This document shows positions 7,250 through 16,580 of a stretch of 64,000 bases of DNA, one piece after another. This stretch comes from Nanobdellota archaeon (GTDB taxonomy: Archaea > Nanobdellota > Nanobdellia > Pacearchaeales > GW2011-AR1): NCBI GenBank assembly GCA_018815925.1, contig JAHIWS010000020.1:28041-92040 (forward strand). The letters are read 5' to 3'. A program made the translations under genes and the position numbers. The notes under the pieces were generated by a model that saw nothing but the letters and a program-made list of their open reading frames with translations, ran no database searches and had not been told where the DNA came from. Numbering within the stretch: position 1 is the first letter of the stretch; every line of letters starts with the position of its first letter.

Positions 7250-10200
7250 TTAAACCCATTCTCCTAAACCTGTTTGTTTTTCAGCTTCCTTACCAAAAAT
7301 ACTATCAATATATCCTTTAACAAGTTCAAGGTTTTGTTTTACATAGGGTGAAAGATTATACTGCTTGGCTAAATTAAGCGCAGGTTCTAAATACTTTTTA
7401 ATTCCACCTTCATGAACTGTAAAAATTATTTTACCTCCACACTTAGGACAAATCCCTGTTAAAGGAGGCCTCCTTAAAATCTCATTGCAAGCAACACACC
7501 TAAATTCTTGGGTAGAAAACTTTCTTAAATTCCCCCTAAGATCTTTCATAAAATGTCTTTCAATTACTAACCTTGCTGTATCTGAAGTGTCGACAGCCCT
7601 TATTTTCTCAACTAACTCCATTTGATGTTTAAGTTTTTCTTGCATTGTTCCAAGACTTTTATAAGAAGAACATCTTATTCCTTTATTAAAATCAAAGGTA
7701 TCATGTGTATAACCCATTCCAATAAAAGGATTTTCTCCTTTGTCCAATAAACTTTTAACATTTTTTATTTTTACTTCAGACGAGTGTTTTTTTTGTTCAG
7801 CAGCCCGATAAAGTTCTAAAGGATAGCTCTTTACAAATTCAAAATCTAAAATCTGATCATCTACTTCCCCTGCATCAATTTTTGCATTTAAAACTAATGG
7901 AGCATCTTGGGTTCCTCCTCTGTGGCTTGGCAAAAACTGTCTTGAAAAATTTAACAAAACATCGCCCAACAACATCACAGCCATTTCATCACCATCACAA
8001 TCTCTTCTAATAGCCGCGTGCATATAAGGAGAAGCTAAAAGCCCAAGAGTTTTTGAAAAACCAATAAATCTACAAATTACTCCTGCACAATTATGGGGTG
8101 CCATACACACACCCATTTTACCTATTAAGTCATCCCTATTTTTTACATTATAAAAAGGTTTTAATTTGTAAAACCTAACAAGTTCCTCATCAACAAAATT
8201 AGCAACCCTAATAAAAACATCATCAGCTTTTTCATCAGGTGTATCAGGAGAACTTGGAAGAAGAATATCATGAGGCATTAATTCTATTATTTGTTCTTCA
8301 TTTACAATATCTTTTCCATCTATATCCTTAACATACCCCAGGTCCCTTAATTTTTCAACATCCACACCTATTTCCCTTGGTTTAAATGCAACCAAAGGAA
8401 GTTCAGTAGCATCAAACCTAATTGTCCCATCTTTATTTACTTGCAGCTCATTTCTTGCTCTTAAAATGCCTTTAGAAAGATTTTCCATCATATGTCCCTC
8501 TGAACTCGTACCTCTAACCCCTTTAATTAACAAAGGTATTTCTGTTTTTGAAAGCCCAAGATTTCCAACTGCTTCATTAAAAAAATGATTTATGTCCAAA
8601 GAAAAAGTACAATAAGTTTGTTTATATTCATGTTCTTCACAAGCAACAAAACTTTTTTCCTTGCACCTAGGACAATAATACATTTTTCGAGTTTTACACC
8701 CGCAAATTTCACAAACAGAATAAATTGTTTCTTTTTTACACTTATCACAATTGTAAATTGGAAATGCACTTCTAACACTCCCTTGCTCACAAGCAGCCTG
8801 AATACTCCTTAATCTTCCTCCTTCTTTTCCAACAGGAAATAAAACATTTGGGCTTCCAACAAGTTTCCTAAGTTTTGCTTTTTCAGGGCGCCCCATTCGT
8901 GCCCCAATAAATTCTCCTGATTTATCTCTAATTTCAAACTCAGAAACAGAATTAACAATCTCCAAAATATTTTTACCAGATTTGAATTTATTTTCATCCA
9001 TAAAATCCCTTAATAAATTTTTTTTATTGCAAACAAGTTCAAAATCAAGACCAAGATTAGCCAATAAAGCTTTACTATGTTCTTTATTTAAAACAACATT
9101 TTCAATTGTAACCACATGTTCTATACCTAATAATTCCAAAGCTCGCTTTCCTTGCTTAAAATTTTCTTGATCTATTTTTGCATATGGAAAAATTATTTTT
9201 CCATCAATCTTTGAAACTTTTAACCATTCAATAAGATTAAAAAATTCTAAAGGAGAAATTTCCTTCCAATAAAAAATATAATTTGGGTGCAAAGAAATCT
9301 CAAATTCCCTGCTTATTTTAACAGCCGTATCAAAATCTATATTAAAAAAATTTAAATTTCTTGAAAATTCTTTATCTTTCTCTTGTAATTCCAACCCCCA
9401 CCACTCTTCAACATATCCTGGTTTAATCAAATCAGCATTTCTGTTTGCAACATCACTAAAAGGAAAAAGAATGTCCCCTAGATAAATAATCTCCTCTACA
9501 TCAGGGTAAAATAATTTTGCTTCTTCAATTGATTTTAATTTTTTTACACTTCCATTAAATAATTTAACTATAGGCCCATCTATCTGATCACAAACCGTGA
9601 TTGCTGCCCCTTTAGTTGGTTTTTCAATCTTTAATTGACTTCCAATAGCCAAAAAACTATCTGTTATTGCCATTGTAGCAGGGTGTACAGAAGCTGCACT
9701 AAATCCAGACACCCTTCCCCTTCCATACCTAAATCTAAACGCTCCTGATCTTGAAGGATGCCCAAAAACAGGTCTTCCAGCAACAAGATCTTTAATATAA
9801 GTTGGGGAATCAAGTGCCTTTCCCACATCCCTTTTTTCATGAATTTTAATATACTCTTCAAGAAAATCAAAACCAGTGGATTTAAATCCTCTTTTTTTTA
9901 AACTTGTCAAAAGCCTAAAACCTTTTGCAGCTTTTTGAGCCAAACCTTCTCCAAGAATTAAACAAAATCCACTCCTCAAATAATTAGTTTCAACTCTTTC
10001 TAAATTTTTATAATTAGATACTTCAAGTTTTTCAGAAGGATCTCCTGAAACTTGGATAGGAAGATTCTTTGCTAAAAAAAGTGTTTCTTCTTCTGTAGGC
10101 ATATATTGGAGATTAGTGATTCTATCATGAAAATCAGAGAGTTCTGTAAATACTCTTTTTATTTCTTCCTCTGAAGGATCATGTTTTTCATACCCAAACA

Positions 10201-10711
10201 TTTCTCTAAGATAATCTATTAAAATCAAAACCATACAACTTGCAGTAGTTCCTGCACTTCGTATTGGTCCTGAAAAACCTGCAACAAAATAATCCTTGCC
10301 TTGTCTTGTTTTTCTAAGTTTTAACCCAGTATAACCTTCAATTGGGCTTGAAACAACACCTAAAGTAAGGTATGCAAAACCAACCCTAACACCTGCATCA
10401 ATTGCCTCAAGCAAATCTTTAAATTTACAAAATTTTTGTTTTGCAACCTCTTCTGCAATTTTAAATGCAACAGCCACATCTAATTTCCCATATTCTTTTT
10501 CAAGACCTAAAATCCTTTTTGCAATACTAGATTCTTCCATCTGAGGATAAATAGTAGATATTAACCCTACAACCTTTTCTGCCATACTCATAGCAAGAGG
10601 AATCTCAACCTTATCTACAGGATCTAATCCTTTAGCCCTAGCTTCCTCTGCAACTTCATAAACTCCTTTGACCCCCTCTTCAATCATCTTAAAATATTTT
10701 TGAGTGTTCAT
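7250..10711 (-). CDS. polC: DNA polymerase D large subunit (DP2)
   Basis: This is the 1153-residue catalytic subunit of the archaeal replicative polymerase PolD. Hallmarks are the N-terminal GLKLRKTRQGKDYFVAGFSG region, the active-site block RRDCDGDE (about 903-908), and RGGTQDAPLVL just after it. Two zinc-ribbon groups are visible: CDKCKKETIYSVCEICGC near 650-680 and CVACNEIL/CPKCGGK near the C-terminus. No intein interrupts the gene, although this site is a common insertion point. The Asn often found before CDGDE is Asp here. It ends an operon with the HAD protein, DP1 and Orc1/Cdc6. Confidence 0.97.
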   Translation of the reverse strand: MNTQKYFKMIEEGVKGVYEVAEEARAKGLDPVDKVEIPLAMSMAEKVVGLISTIYPQMEESSIAKRILGLEKEYGKLDVAVAFKIAEEVAKQKFCKFKDLLEAIDAGVRVGFAYLTLGVVSSPIEGYTGLKLRKTRQGKDYFVAGFSGPIRSAGTTASCMVLILIDYLREMFGYEKHDPSEEEIKRVFTELSDFHDRITNLQYMPTEEETLFLAKNLPIQVSGDPSEKLEVSNYKNLERVETNYLRSGFCLILGEGLAQKAAKGFRLLTSLKKRGFKSTGFDFLEEYIKIHEKRDVGKALDSPTYIKDLVAGRPVFGHPSRSGAFRFRYGRGRVSGFSAASVHPATMAITDSFLAIGSQLKIEKPTKGAAITVCDQIDGPIVKLFNGSVKKLKSIEEAKLFYPDVEEIIYLGDILFPFSDVANRNADLIKPGYVEEWWGLELQEKDKEFSRNLNFFNIDFDTAVKISREFEISLHPNYIFYWKEISPLEFFNLIEWLKVSKIDGKIIFPYAKIDQENFKQGKRALELLGIEHVVTIENVVLNKEHSKALLANLGLDFELVCNKKNLLRDFMDENKFKSGKNILEIVNSVSEFEIRDKSGEFIGARMGRPEKAKLRKLVGSPNVLFPVGKEGGRLRSIQAACEQGSVRSAFPIYNCDKCKKETIYSVCEICGCKTRKMYYCPRCKEKSFVACEEHEYKQTYCTFSLDINHFFNEAVGNLGLSKTEIPLLIKGVRGTSSEGHMMENLSKGILRARNELQVNKDGTIRFDATELPLVAFKPREIGVDVEKLRDLGYVKDIDGKDIVNEEQIIELMPHDILLPSSPDTPDEKADDVFIRVANFVDEELVRFYKLKPFYNVKNRDDLIGKMGVCMAPHNCAGVICRFIGFSKTLGLLASPYMHAAIRRDCDGDEMAVMLLGDVLLNFSRQFLPSHRGGTQDAPLVLNAKIDAGEVDDQILDFEFVKSYPLELYRAAEQKKHSSEVKIKNVKSLLDKGENPFIGMGYTHDTFDFNKGIRCSSYKSLGTMQEKLKHQMELVEKIRAVDTSDTARLVIERHFMKDLRGNLRKFSTQEFRCVACNEILRRPPLTGICPKCGGKIIFTVHEGGIKKYLEPALNLAKQYNLSPYVKQNLELVKGYIDSIFGKEAEKQTGLGEWV

Positions 10712-11289
10712 TTTAATTTCTCCAAGATTTCATACCAATCCTCAACTCTCTCGACATTATCAGGCAAACCATCTCCCTGATTCCAAGGTTTATCTAATAA
10801 AAAAACACCTATTCCTTTTTCAGCACAATCTAAACCATAAATTTCATTGTCATCTACTAAAAAATCTACTTTTTTCTCTAAACATATTTCAGCCTTGCTT
10901 CCATTTTCAGTAGGGTGGATACCCCCTGAATAAAAAATAGGGGTGTTAAAATTATTAAGATTCCTTTTGAAAAAACTTTCTGTTTCTCTTGAAACCTCCT
11001 TAGATCTTGAAGTAACAAAACAAGAAATATGTTTTTTATTTAAATCCTCAAAAACGTTTTTAAAATCAGAATAAAGGACCCTATCTTCAAAAAAACTAGT
11101 TTTCCTAAAATCTACAAGCAAATCTCTAAAAGAATCTTTATCTAACCCCAAACACTTCCAAATTTCAGAAGAATTTATATCTTCAAAAGAATAATTGGTA
11201 TTAAATCCCCTATTATAATATATAAGAAAAGGTTTCACAAAATCCACCACAGTATCATCCACATCAATTGCTATCTTCATCTTCCTCAA
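10708..11289 (-). CDS. HAD-family 5'(3')-nucleotidase-like protein
   Basis: The 193 residues have the HAD phosphatase motifs: motif I IAIDVDDTVVD near residue 6, motif II CFVTSRS near 90, a conserved lysine in GSKAEIC, and motif III FLVDDNEIYG near 140. It resembles NT5C-type deoxyribonucleotidases and the COG5663 group, which dephosphorylate nucleotides. It overlaps both DP1 upstream (26 bp) and DP2 downstream (ATGA), so it is co-translated with the PolD subunits. A role in nucleotide-pool control beside the polymerase is an inference. Confidence 0.75.
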   Translation of the reverse strand: MRKMKIAIDVDDTVVDFVKPFLIYYNRGFNTNYSFEDINSSEIWKCLGLDKDSFRDLLVDFRKTSFFEDRVLYSDFKNVFEDLNKKHISCFVTSRSKEVSRETESFFKRNLNNFNTPIFYSGGIHPTENGSKAEICLEKKVDFLVDDNEIYGLDCAEKGIGVFLLDKPWNQGDGLPDNVERVEDWYEILEKLK

Positions 11290-12850
11290 AATCCAAAATT
11301 TTAATTGCGCGAGTTTTTAAATTTAAAAGAGGAACCTTGCAATGATCAGGTTCATTTCCAAATTTTTCCTGATAGGGTGTCTTTCCCTCCCAACATGAAG
11401 CAGAAATCATCAAAATATTATTATAATAAGAAATCCCACTTTTATGCATATGTCCTGCAAAAAAAATATCAGGAACATCTCTAATAAGGTGTGCATCTTT
11501 TTCAAAAGGATAATACTGAACAGACTTGTGTGTAGGGGCAAGATGCCTATTTTTTAAAAGATATTTCATTATTTTTTCAGGACTATTTGCTGCTTTTTGT
11601 AACATGAGTTTTGGAATATTATTAACATAAAATGGAAAAGAAAATCCGTGATAACATAAAACATTGAAACCAGGAAAATTAATTTTTGCCCCTATATTAA
11701 CTGTTGATGGATTTTGAATAAGAATGACATTTTCCAATTCAGATATTGCCCAAGCATATCTTTTGTCTAAAATAGGTTGGGGTTCCATTAACCTAACACA
11801 ATCATGATTCCCAGGACAAATAATTATCTTAATATCTTTTCTTATTTTTCCAAGAAGTTCTGCCAACTCGGAAAATTGTTCTTCCAAATTTTTAATTTTA
11901 AGGTCTCTTTCTTGATTAGGATAATTACCTATGCCTGTAACAAGATCACCCCCAACAAACAAATATTTTATTTTTTCTACTTCAGATGTATTAGGAAGCT
12001 TTCCACTTAAATAAGTAATAAATTTCAAAAAACTTTTTTCTAAAAACTTTTTACTCCCAAAATGCAAATCTCCAATAAATAAAGCATATTCTTCTACAGG
12101 AGAGTTTTTTCTTTCTAAAAGCATAGATTCAGGAAAAATAATATCATTTACAAAAAAAATCTCCCTATTACCAACACCCTTAAAACCCAAAACAGAATCA
12201 AGAGCTATATCTTCTGCCTTTTGATACAAATCTTTTTTAGATGCATTAATTAAAACTTTTATTTTTCCAGTTAAATCTTCTACTTCTAACAAAATATTTT
12301 TATTTTTTGTTGTTCTCTTACTAGAAACAAGCCCTATAATAGAAACACCCTGCCTATTTCCTGAAATTTTATTTATGGATACAAGGTTTCCTAGCTCAGA
12401 ATGTTCTTCTAAAATTTCCCTCATATCTTTAAATCTTGTCTTAAAATATTTAACAAAATCTTTTACTTCAAGTTTTTTATTCTTTTGAATTTCAACAGGA
12501 AAAACCTTTACACCCTCTATAGCAGGTTGATTGCAAACTTCTTCCTCGATAGGTTCTACACAAACAGATGTTTCTTTTGAAATCTCAATACTCAACCCAA
12601 GTTTTATTTTAAGTTTTTCTAGTTTTTTTTGTTTTTCTTTTGGAAGAGTCAAAAAAACCTTGCTTACGCCCTCCATATTATTCTCAAAAATGTTTTTGGT
12701 TATTATCTTCTGTTGAGTATAGCTTCCCAATCTATCAATGATGAGTTTTATAGATTCTACATCCTCTACACCACTAAACAAACCTAAAACATCCTTATCC
12801 AATAAAAATCCTTTTTTTAGACAAAATCTTAAAATTTCTTTATTATCCAT
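11264..12850 (-). CDS. polB: DNA polymerase D small subunit (DP1)
   Basis: The 528-residue protein is the proofreading subunit of PolD. An N-terminal helical region and a variable linker (1-125) precede an OB fold (about 155-240) and a metallophosphoesterase domain carrying GDLHFGS (260-266), GGDLVTG (300-306), PGNHD (346-350) and AGHMH (465-469), the metal ligands of the Mre11-like 3'-5' exonuclease. All expected ligands are present. It lies directly downstream of orc1/cdc6 and overlaps the HAD gene. Confidence 0.96.
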   Translation of the reverse strand: MDNKEILRFCLKKGFLLDKDVLGLFSGVEDVESIKLIIDRLGSYTQQKIITKNIFENNMEGVSKVFLTLPKEKQKKLEKLKIKLGLSIEISKETSVCVEPIEEEVCNQPAIEGVKVFPVEIQKNKKLEVKDFVKYFKTRFKDMREILEEHSELGNLVSINKISGNRQGVSIIGLVSSKRTTKNKNILLEVEDLTGKIKVLINASKKDLYQKAEDIALDSVLGFKGVGNREIFFVNDIIFPESMLLERKNSPVEEYALFIGDLHFGSKKFLEKSFLKFITYLSGKLPNTSEVEKIKYLFVGGDLVTGIGNYPNQERDLKIKNLEEQFSELAELLGKIRKDIKIIICPGNHDCVRLMEPQPILDKRYAWAISELENVILIQNPSTVNIGAKINFPGFNVLCYHGFSFPFYVNNIPKLMLQKAANSPEKIMKYLLKNRHLAPTHKSVQYYPFEKDAHLIRDVPDIFFAGHMHKSGISYYNNILMISASCWEGKTPYQEKFGNEPDHCKVPLLNLKTRAIKILDFEEDEDSN

Positions 12851-12852
12851 TT

Positions 12853-14067
12853 TTAATTATAATTTAAAGAATGTTCAATTATCTCTTTTGCTTTTTCAAT
12901 TATATTCCTACCAATTGCTAATTTTATTTCCCTCATTCTCCCTCCTCTCCCTTTAGAAATAACCTTGACATTAATAATTCCCAACATATCAAACTCCTGA
13001 ATAATATCACTAACCCTTCTCTGGGTTAAAACTTCTAACTTATTCCTTATGCAAATGTCTTGATAAAGATTATAAACATCACCTGTAAAAATAGGGTTTT
13101 CTTTTTGTTTGTCTGATAATTTAATTATGGCACCTAAGACAACTTGAAACTGTTTAGGTTCAGAATCTATAACTTCTAAAATCTTATCCTTTTCTATCTT
13201 ATCATTAGCTTCATCTATATGTTTTAATAGAATTTTTTCTGAGTTATCTCGCTCTGCTAATTCTCCTGCAACTCTTAGTAAATCTAAAGCCCTCCTTGCA
13301 TCTCCATGTTCTCTAGCAGCATATGCAGCACACTTAGCTATCACACCTTCTTTAACTACCTCTGGTTTAAAAGTCAATTCTGATCTTTTTTTTAAAATTT
13401 CTTGGAGCTGCATAGCATTATAAGGGGAAAAAACTATTTCTTCCTCAGATAAAGAACTTCTAACCCTAGGATCAATCTCCTCTAAAAAAGTAAGATCATT
13501 ACTAATTCCTACAATACAAATCTGGGTTTTAGATAGTTCAGAATTTAACCTAGTTAAATTATACAAAAAATCATTAGAAATTTTTTTGACTGTTTGATCA
13601 ATCTCATCAAGGATAAGAACCAGCAATTGTTTTTCCGAATCAATAAGTTCTATGAATTTACTATAAACAGCCTGTGTCGGAAGACCTGTAGAAGGAACCT
13701 CTCCACCTAATTTTTTAATAAGTTCTGCTAAAATCCTATATTCTGTGTCAGAAATTTTTTTTAATTTGCAATTTAAATATTCTATTCTAAGTTTAAAATC
13801 AGCATCTTTTTTTACCCTTTTCAAAAGTTCATCTTTGACATATTGTATTGAAAGGGTTTTTCCTGTACCTGTTTTCCCAAATAAAAATAAATTACTAGTT
13901 TTTTCACCTCTCAAAGCAGGAGCCAATATAGAAGCAACTTGTTTTATTTGTTCTCCTCTATGTAATATCTCTTCAGGCCTATGATTTGACTGTAAAATTG
14001 ATTTATTTTTAAAAATCTTATTCTTATCAAAAGACTCAAAAATACCTTCTAATTCCTCTTTCATCAT
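12853..14067 (-). CDS. cdc6: Orc1/Cdc6 replication initiator
   Basis: This 404-residue AAA+ protein has Walker A GKTGTGKT (64-71), Walker B LILDEID (151-157), sensor-1-like IVGISNDL, sensor-2 region HGDARRALDLLR and a C-terminal winged helix that in archaeal Orc1 binds ORB sites. The start is either of two tandem ATGs (14067 or 14064); a TATA-like ATATAAATC about 30 bp upstream argues for a leaderless message. It heads the operon that continues into DP1 and DP2, and faces the probable origin at 14068-14580. Confidence 0.97.
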   Translation of the reverse strand: MMKEELEGIFESFDKNKIFKNKSILQSNHRPEEILHRGEQIKQVASILAPALRGEKTSNLFLFGKTGTGKTLSIQYVKDELLKRVKKDADFKLRIEYLNCKLKKISDTEYRILAELIKKLGGEVPSTGLPTQAVYSKFIELIDSEKQLLVLILDEIDQTVKKISNDFLYNLTRLNSELSKTQICIVGISNDLTFLEEIDPRVRSSLSEEEIVFSPYNAMQLQEILKKRSELTFKPEVVKEGVIAKCAAYAAREHGDARRALDLLRVAGELAERDNSEKILLKHIDEANDKIEKDKILEVIDSEPKQFQVVLGAIIKLSDKQKENPIFTGDVYNLYQDICIRNKLEVLTQRRVSDIIQEFDMLGIINVKVISKGRGGRMREIKLAIGRNIIEKAKEIIEHSLNYN

Positions 14068-14148
14068 TTTAAAACAATACCCCTTTATTAATAAGATTTA
14101 TATTCTTTAATCCTCATTAAAAAATTTACCTATTATAAAAGTTCTTTA

Positions 14149-14173
14149 CACCCACTTAGATTTCCAATGGAAA
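14149..14173 (-). promoter_or_regulatory. ORB-like element 1
   Basis: On the minus strand the dyad TTTCCATTGGAAA (14161-14173) is followed by a spacer and the G-string GTGGGTG, matching the archaeal ORB layout (TTCCAnTGGAAA then GGGG-type string). It is the best of the three sites. Confidence 0.7.
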
Positions 14174-14250
14174 ATTAAATCTTAGTGAAACTCTCAACGA
14201 GAAAAACTCATAACTCTTTATAAAGGATTATAACCACTCAAAAAGAAAAA

Positions 14251-14271
14251 CACCTAAATTTCTAATGGAAA
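14251..14271 (-). promoter_or_regulatory. ORB-like element 2
   Basis: On the minus strand TTTCCATTAGAAA is followed by TTTAGGTG, a weaker ORB match with one change in the dyad and a shorter G-string. It has the same orientation as element 1, about 100 bp away. Confidence 0.5.
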
Positions 14272-14327
14272 TTAGGAAATTTTCTAGAAAATTAATTTTA
14301 TAACACATTCTACACTTTCTTCTTTTT

Positions 14328-14398
<71 letters not shown>

Positions 14399-14465
14399 TA
14401 TACTTTATAATATAAATAATTATAAATAAATAAAAAACATACAAAATTTCAAAATTCTTTTTAAA

Positions 14466-14492
14466 GGTTTCCAAACGAAACAAAGGAGGGAG
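14466..14492 (+). promoter_or_regulatory. ORB-like element 3
   Basis: On the plus strand GGTTTCCAAACGAAAC is followed by AAAGGAGGGAG, i.e. a TTTCC...GAAAC half-dyad plus a long G-rich string. It faces the opposite way to elements 1 and 2, so the three sites flank the AT-rich and ACT-repeat segment. Confidence 0.6.
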
Positions 14493-14580
14493 TATTGATA
14501 AAAAAGAGAGATAATAGACTCTTGTAAATACTATATACCTTTACAGAAAAATTTATAAATTGTTTCTCTCTTGCTTTGTT

Positions 14581-14841
14581 ATGCAAACTGAAAAAAATCC
14601 CTTTAGTGCTATATTGGGAAAAATGATAGTGACAAAAGAAGGAAAAAGATTAGGTTTTGTTAAAGATATAACTTTTGAAACACGATCAGGAGAATTAATT
14701 AATCTTGTAGTAAAAGATCCAACCCCTTATACTAAAAATCTTAATCTTGAAAAAACATCTTCTAATGATCTTTTAATTCCTTATAGTGCAATAATAGCCA
14801 TAGGTGATTTTGTTATTGTTTCTGAAGAGGATTTAATTTAA
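14581..14841 (+). CDS. PRC-barrel domain protein
   Basis: The 86 residues form a PRC-barrel: FSAILGKMIVTKEGKRLGFVKDITFETRSGELINLVVKD is the usual strand pattern with G-x-x-V-x-D turns, and the end, PYSAIIAIGDFVIV, is typical too. Archaeal single-domain PRC-barrel proteins are abundant and some take part in cell division (CdpB-type), though members differ. I chose ATG 14581 over the upstream TTG because a TATA-like ATTTATAAAT at 14551-14560 sits about 25 bp before it. It is the first gene to the right of the probable origin. Confidence 0.8.
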   Translation: MQTEKNPFSAILGKMIVTKEGKRLGFVKDITFETRSGELINLVVKDPTPYTKNLNLEKTSSNDLLIPYSAIIAIGDFVIVSEEDLI

Positions 14842-14882
14842 TTTACACAAATATTTAAAAACACACTTTTTATTTAAATAAA

Positions 14883-15314
14883 ATGAAACTTTTAGGATTT
14901 AATTTTACTAAAATAAGCATAGAGAAAAAAGATACAAGAGTAGATAAATTAAAAATAAACACTAAAATAGATCTTAAAGAGATTAAAGAAGTAGAACAAG
15001 GTTTATTTAAAACAAAAGAAAAACTAATTGCAATTAATTTTAATTATTCTATAGAATATGAACCTGAATTTGCAAAGATATATTTTGAAGGGGGTTTTGT
15101 AATTTCTCTAGAATCAAAAGATGCTAAAGAACTTTTAAAACAATGGGAAGAAAAAAAGACACCTGATGATATTAGGATTAAAATTTTTAATATTATCCTA
15201 AGGAAAACAAATGTAAAAGCACTACAATTAGAGGAAGAAATAGGGTTACCTTTTCATGTTTCTATGCCTATCATAAGAAAACAAGACCCAACAAACCAAA
15301 ATACAGAAACATAG
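14883..15314 (+). CDS. Conserved beta-rich protein, possibly SecB-like fold
   Basis: This 143-residue protein has alternating beta strands (INFNYSIEYEPEFAKIYFEG, FVISLE) followed by a long helix (KELLKQWEEKK) and a closing segment, IGLPFHVSMPII. The order of a four-stranded sheet and a terminal helix recalls SecB-like archaeal proteins, but the match is weak and no diagnostic motif is present. It sits between PRC-barrel and winged-helix genes, all rightward, with short gaps. Function unknown. Confidence 0.5.
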   Translation: MKLLGFNFTKISIEKKDTRVDKLKINTKIDLKEIKEVEQGLFKTKEKLIAINFNYSIEYEPEFAKIYFEGGFVISLESKDAKELLKQWEEKKTPDDIRIKIFNIILRKTNVKALQLEEEIGLPFHVSMPIIRKQDPTNQNTET

Positions 15315-15348
15315 GAAGAATTTTAAGTTATATTTCTTTTTATTTCTT

Positions 15349-15624
15349 ATGAAAATATCTAATATAAAAAGAGAAAAAATTTCAGAGCAAATTTTAGCAT
15401 ACCTTTACTCAATAAGCCCAAAACCAGCATTTACATCTCATATTGCGAGGGAAATTGCTAGGGATGAAGAATTCATTAAAGACCTCCTTTTTGAGCTTAA
15501 GAAGAAAAATCTAATCTTAGACATAAAAAAAAATGCCTTTGGATTACCCTATAAACGAAGATTAAGATGGAAATTGAGTAATTCAGCTTACAATTTCTAC
15601 AGACAACACCAACATCCTAATTAG
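15349..15624 (+). CDS. Winged-helix DNA-binding protein
   Basis: The 91 residues are one winged-helix domain: KISEQILAYLYSISPKPAFTSHIAREIA is helix 1-2, DEEFIKDLLFELKKKNLI the recognition helix and strand, and RRLRWKLSNSAYNFYRQH a basic C-terminal helix. Small proteins of this type are common transcription factors in archaea. A target cannot be deduced from the sequence. Confidence 0.65.
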   Translation: MKISNIKREKISEQILAYLYSISPKPAFTSHIAREIARDEEFIKDLLFELKKKNLILDIKKNAFGLPYKRRLRWKLSNSAYNFYRQHQHPN

Positions 15625-15679
15625 TTTTTATATTTTTGACAATACTAAAATATTTATACTTCTTGTTTTACTATTATTT

Positions 15680-16348
15680 ATGGATCAAATAAAAGAAGCT
15701 TTCCAAAAAGTAAAACAAGATGTTGATTTATTAAAAAAAGATTTAGATTTCTTAAAGGAAAATATTGTTGAAACAAGACAAAAAATAATTGATTTATGCA
15801 ATATAGTCTTAAAATTATCTAAAAAAGAGGCTCCGACACATAAACAAGATATTCCAACAGTTTCGACACATCCTTCGACACATTCAACAAGGTTTAAGCC
15901 ATTAAAAACCCAAAATATGCTTATTTCCACTGGAAATCAAGGGGTTTCGACAGACAGACAGACAGACAGACAGACACACCAACAGACACAAAAAACACCT
16001 CAAAACACCCCCAATTCTATTGAAAATGCAGTTGAAATGTTAGAATCCTTAGATAATCTTAAAAGGGAAATTAGGCTGAAATTTAAAAGACTTACAGATC
16101 AAGAGTGGGTAGTTTTTTCAACAATATATCAATTTGACGAAGAGCAAATAAGTGCAGATCATAAAGCTCTTTCTAAGAAGTTAGGTTTATCTGAAAGTTC
16201 TATTAGGGATTATGTTGGGAGATTAATTAAAAAAGGAATTCCCGTCGAGAAAAAGAGAATAAATAATAAACAAATATCCTTATCTATTTCTCCCAATCTC
16301 AAGAAAATAGCATCTCTTCCTACAATTTTACAATTAAGAGAGCTTTAG
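15680..16348 (+). CDS. Coiled-coil / repeat-linker / HTH protein A
   Basis: This 222-residue protein has three parts: an N-terminal coiled coil (about 1-52, heptads in IKEAFQKVKQDVDLLKKDL), a low-complexity T/Q/S-rich linker (53-112), and a C-terminal winged helix (about 115-222) with DHKALSKKLGLSESSIRDYVGRLI-type recognition sequence. The linker is encoded by TCGACACA-like repeats and by (GACA)7, a tetranucleotide tract able to shift the frame and remove the HTH. TATA-like TATTTATACT lies about 25 bp before ATG. It is convergent with a similar protein (16530-17138) and close to the probable origin. Role unknown. Confidence 0.7.
   Translation: MDQIKEAFQKVKQDVDLLKKDLDFLKENIVETRQKIIDLCNIVLKLSKKEAPTHKQDIPTVSTHPSTHSTRFKPLKTQNMLISTGNQGVSTDRQTDRQTHQQTQKTPQNTPNSIENAVEMLESLDNLKREIRLKFKRLTDQEWVVFSTIYQFDEEQISADHKALSKKLGLSESSIRDYVGRLIKKGIPVEKKRINNKQISLSISPNLKKIASLPTILQLREL
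15949..15976 (+). repeat. (GACA)7 tetranucleotide tract inside a coding region
   Basis: There are seven perfect tandem GACA units inside the linker of coiled-coil/HTH protein A, encoding repeated DRQT-type residues. Gain or loss of one unit shifts the reading frame upstream of the HTH domain. In bacteria such tracts are classic phase-variation switches; here that role is inferred. Confidence 0.95.
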
Positions 16349-16500
16349 CTAGTTTTTATGTTAGCCGAATAACTTCCATTTTTTTCAAACTAGTATTAAT
16401 TTTAAGTCTCTTTTTCTAATTTTTTACTTTTTTAAATCTTAAAACCCTCTAAATTTCCTTTTTTATTTTTATTACTTTAAACAATTATTTGTTTTTAATT

Positions 16501-16580
16501 CTCACTTTTGATTTTTTAAATTTCTTTTTTTAATTTTTCTTATGCTTTTTTGGTCTTTTTACACTCACTTTTGATTTTTT
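16501..16580. repeat. 17-bp direct repeat at the end of a gene
   Basis: CTCACTTTTGATTTTTT occurs at 16501-16517 and again at 16564-16580. The second copy lies inside the 3' end of the leftward HTH gene and the first just beyond its stop (16530), suggesting a small local duplication that moved the stop codon or extended the tail. Confidence 0.8.

Noticed and set aside
7980-8010. Catalytic loss in DP2 because Asn before CDGDE is Asp
   Set aside because: The two metal-binding aspartates are intact, and the neighbouring change is conservative, so I treat the enzyme as active.
7250-10711. Possible intein in DP2
   Set aside because: The active-site and zinc-ribbon blocks run uninterrupted with no splicing-type motifs.
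16349-16529. Possible small RNA between the convergent HTH genes
   Set aside because: The stretch is T-rich with no stable hairpin or promoter that I can see; it fits terminators for both genes.
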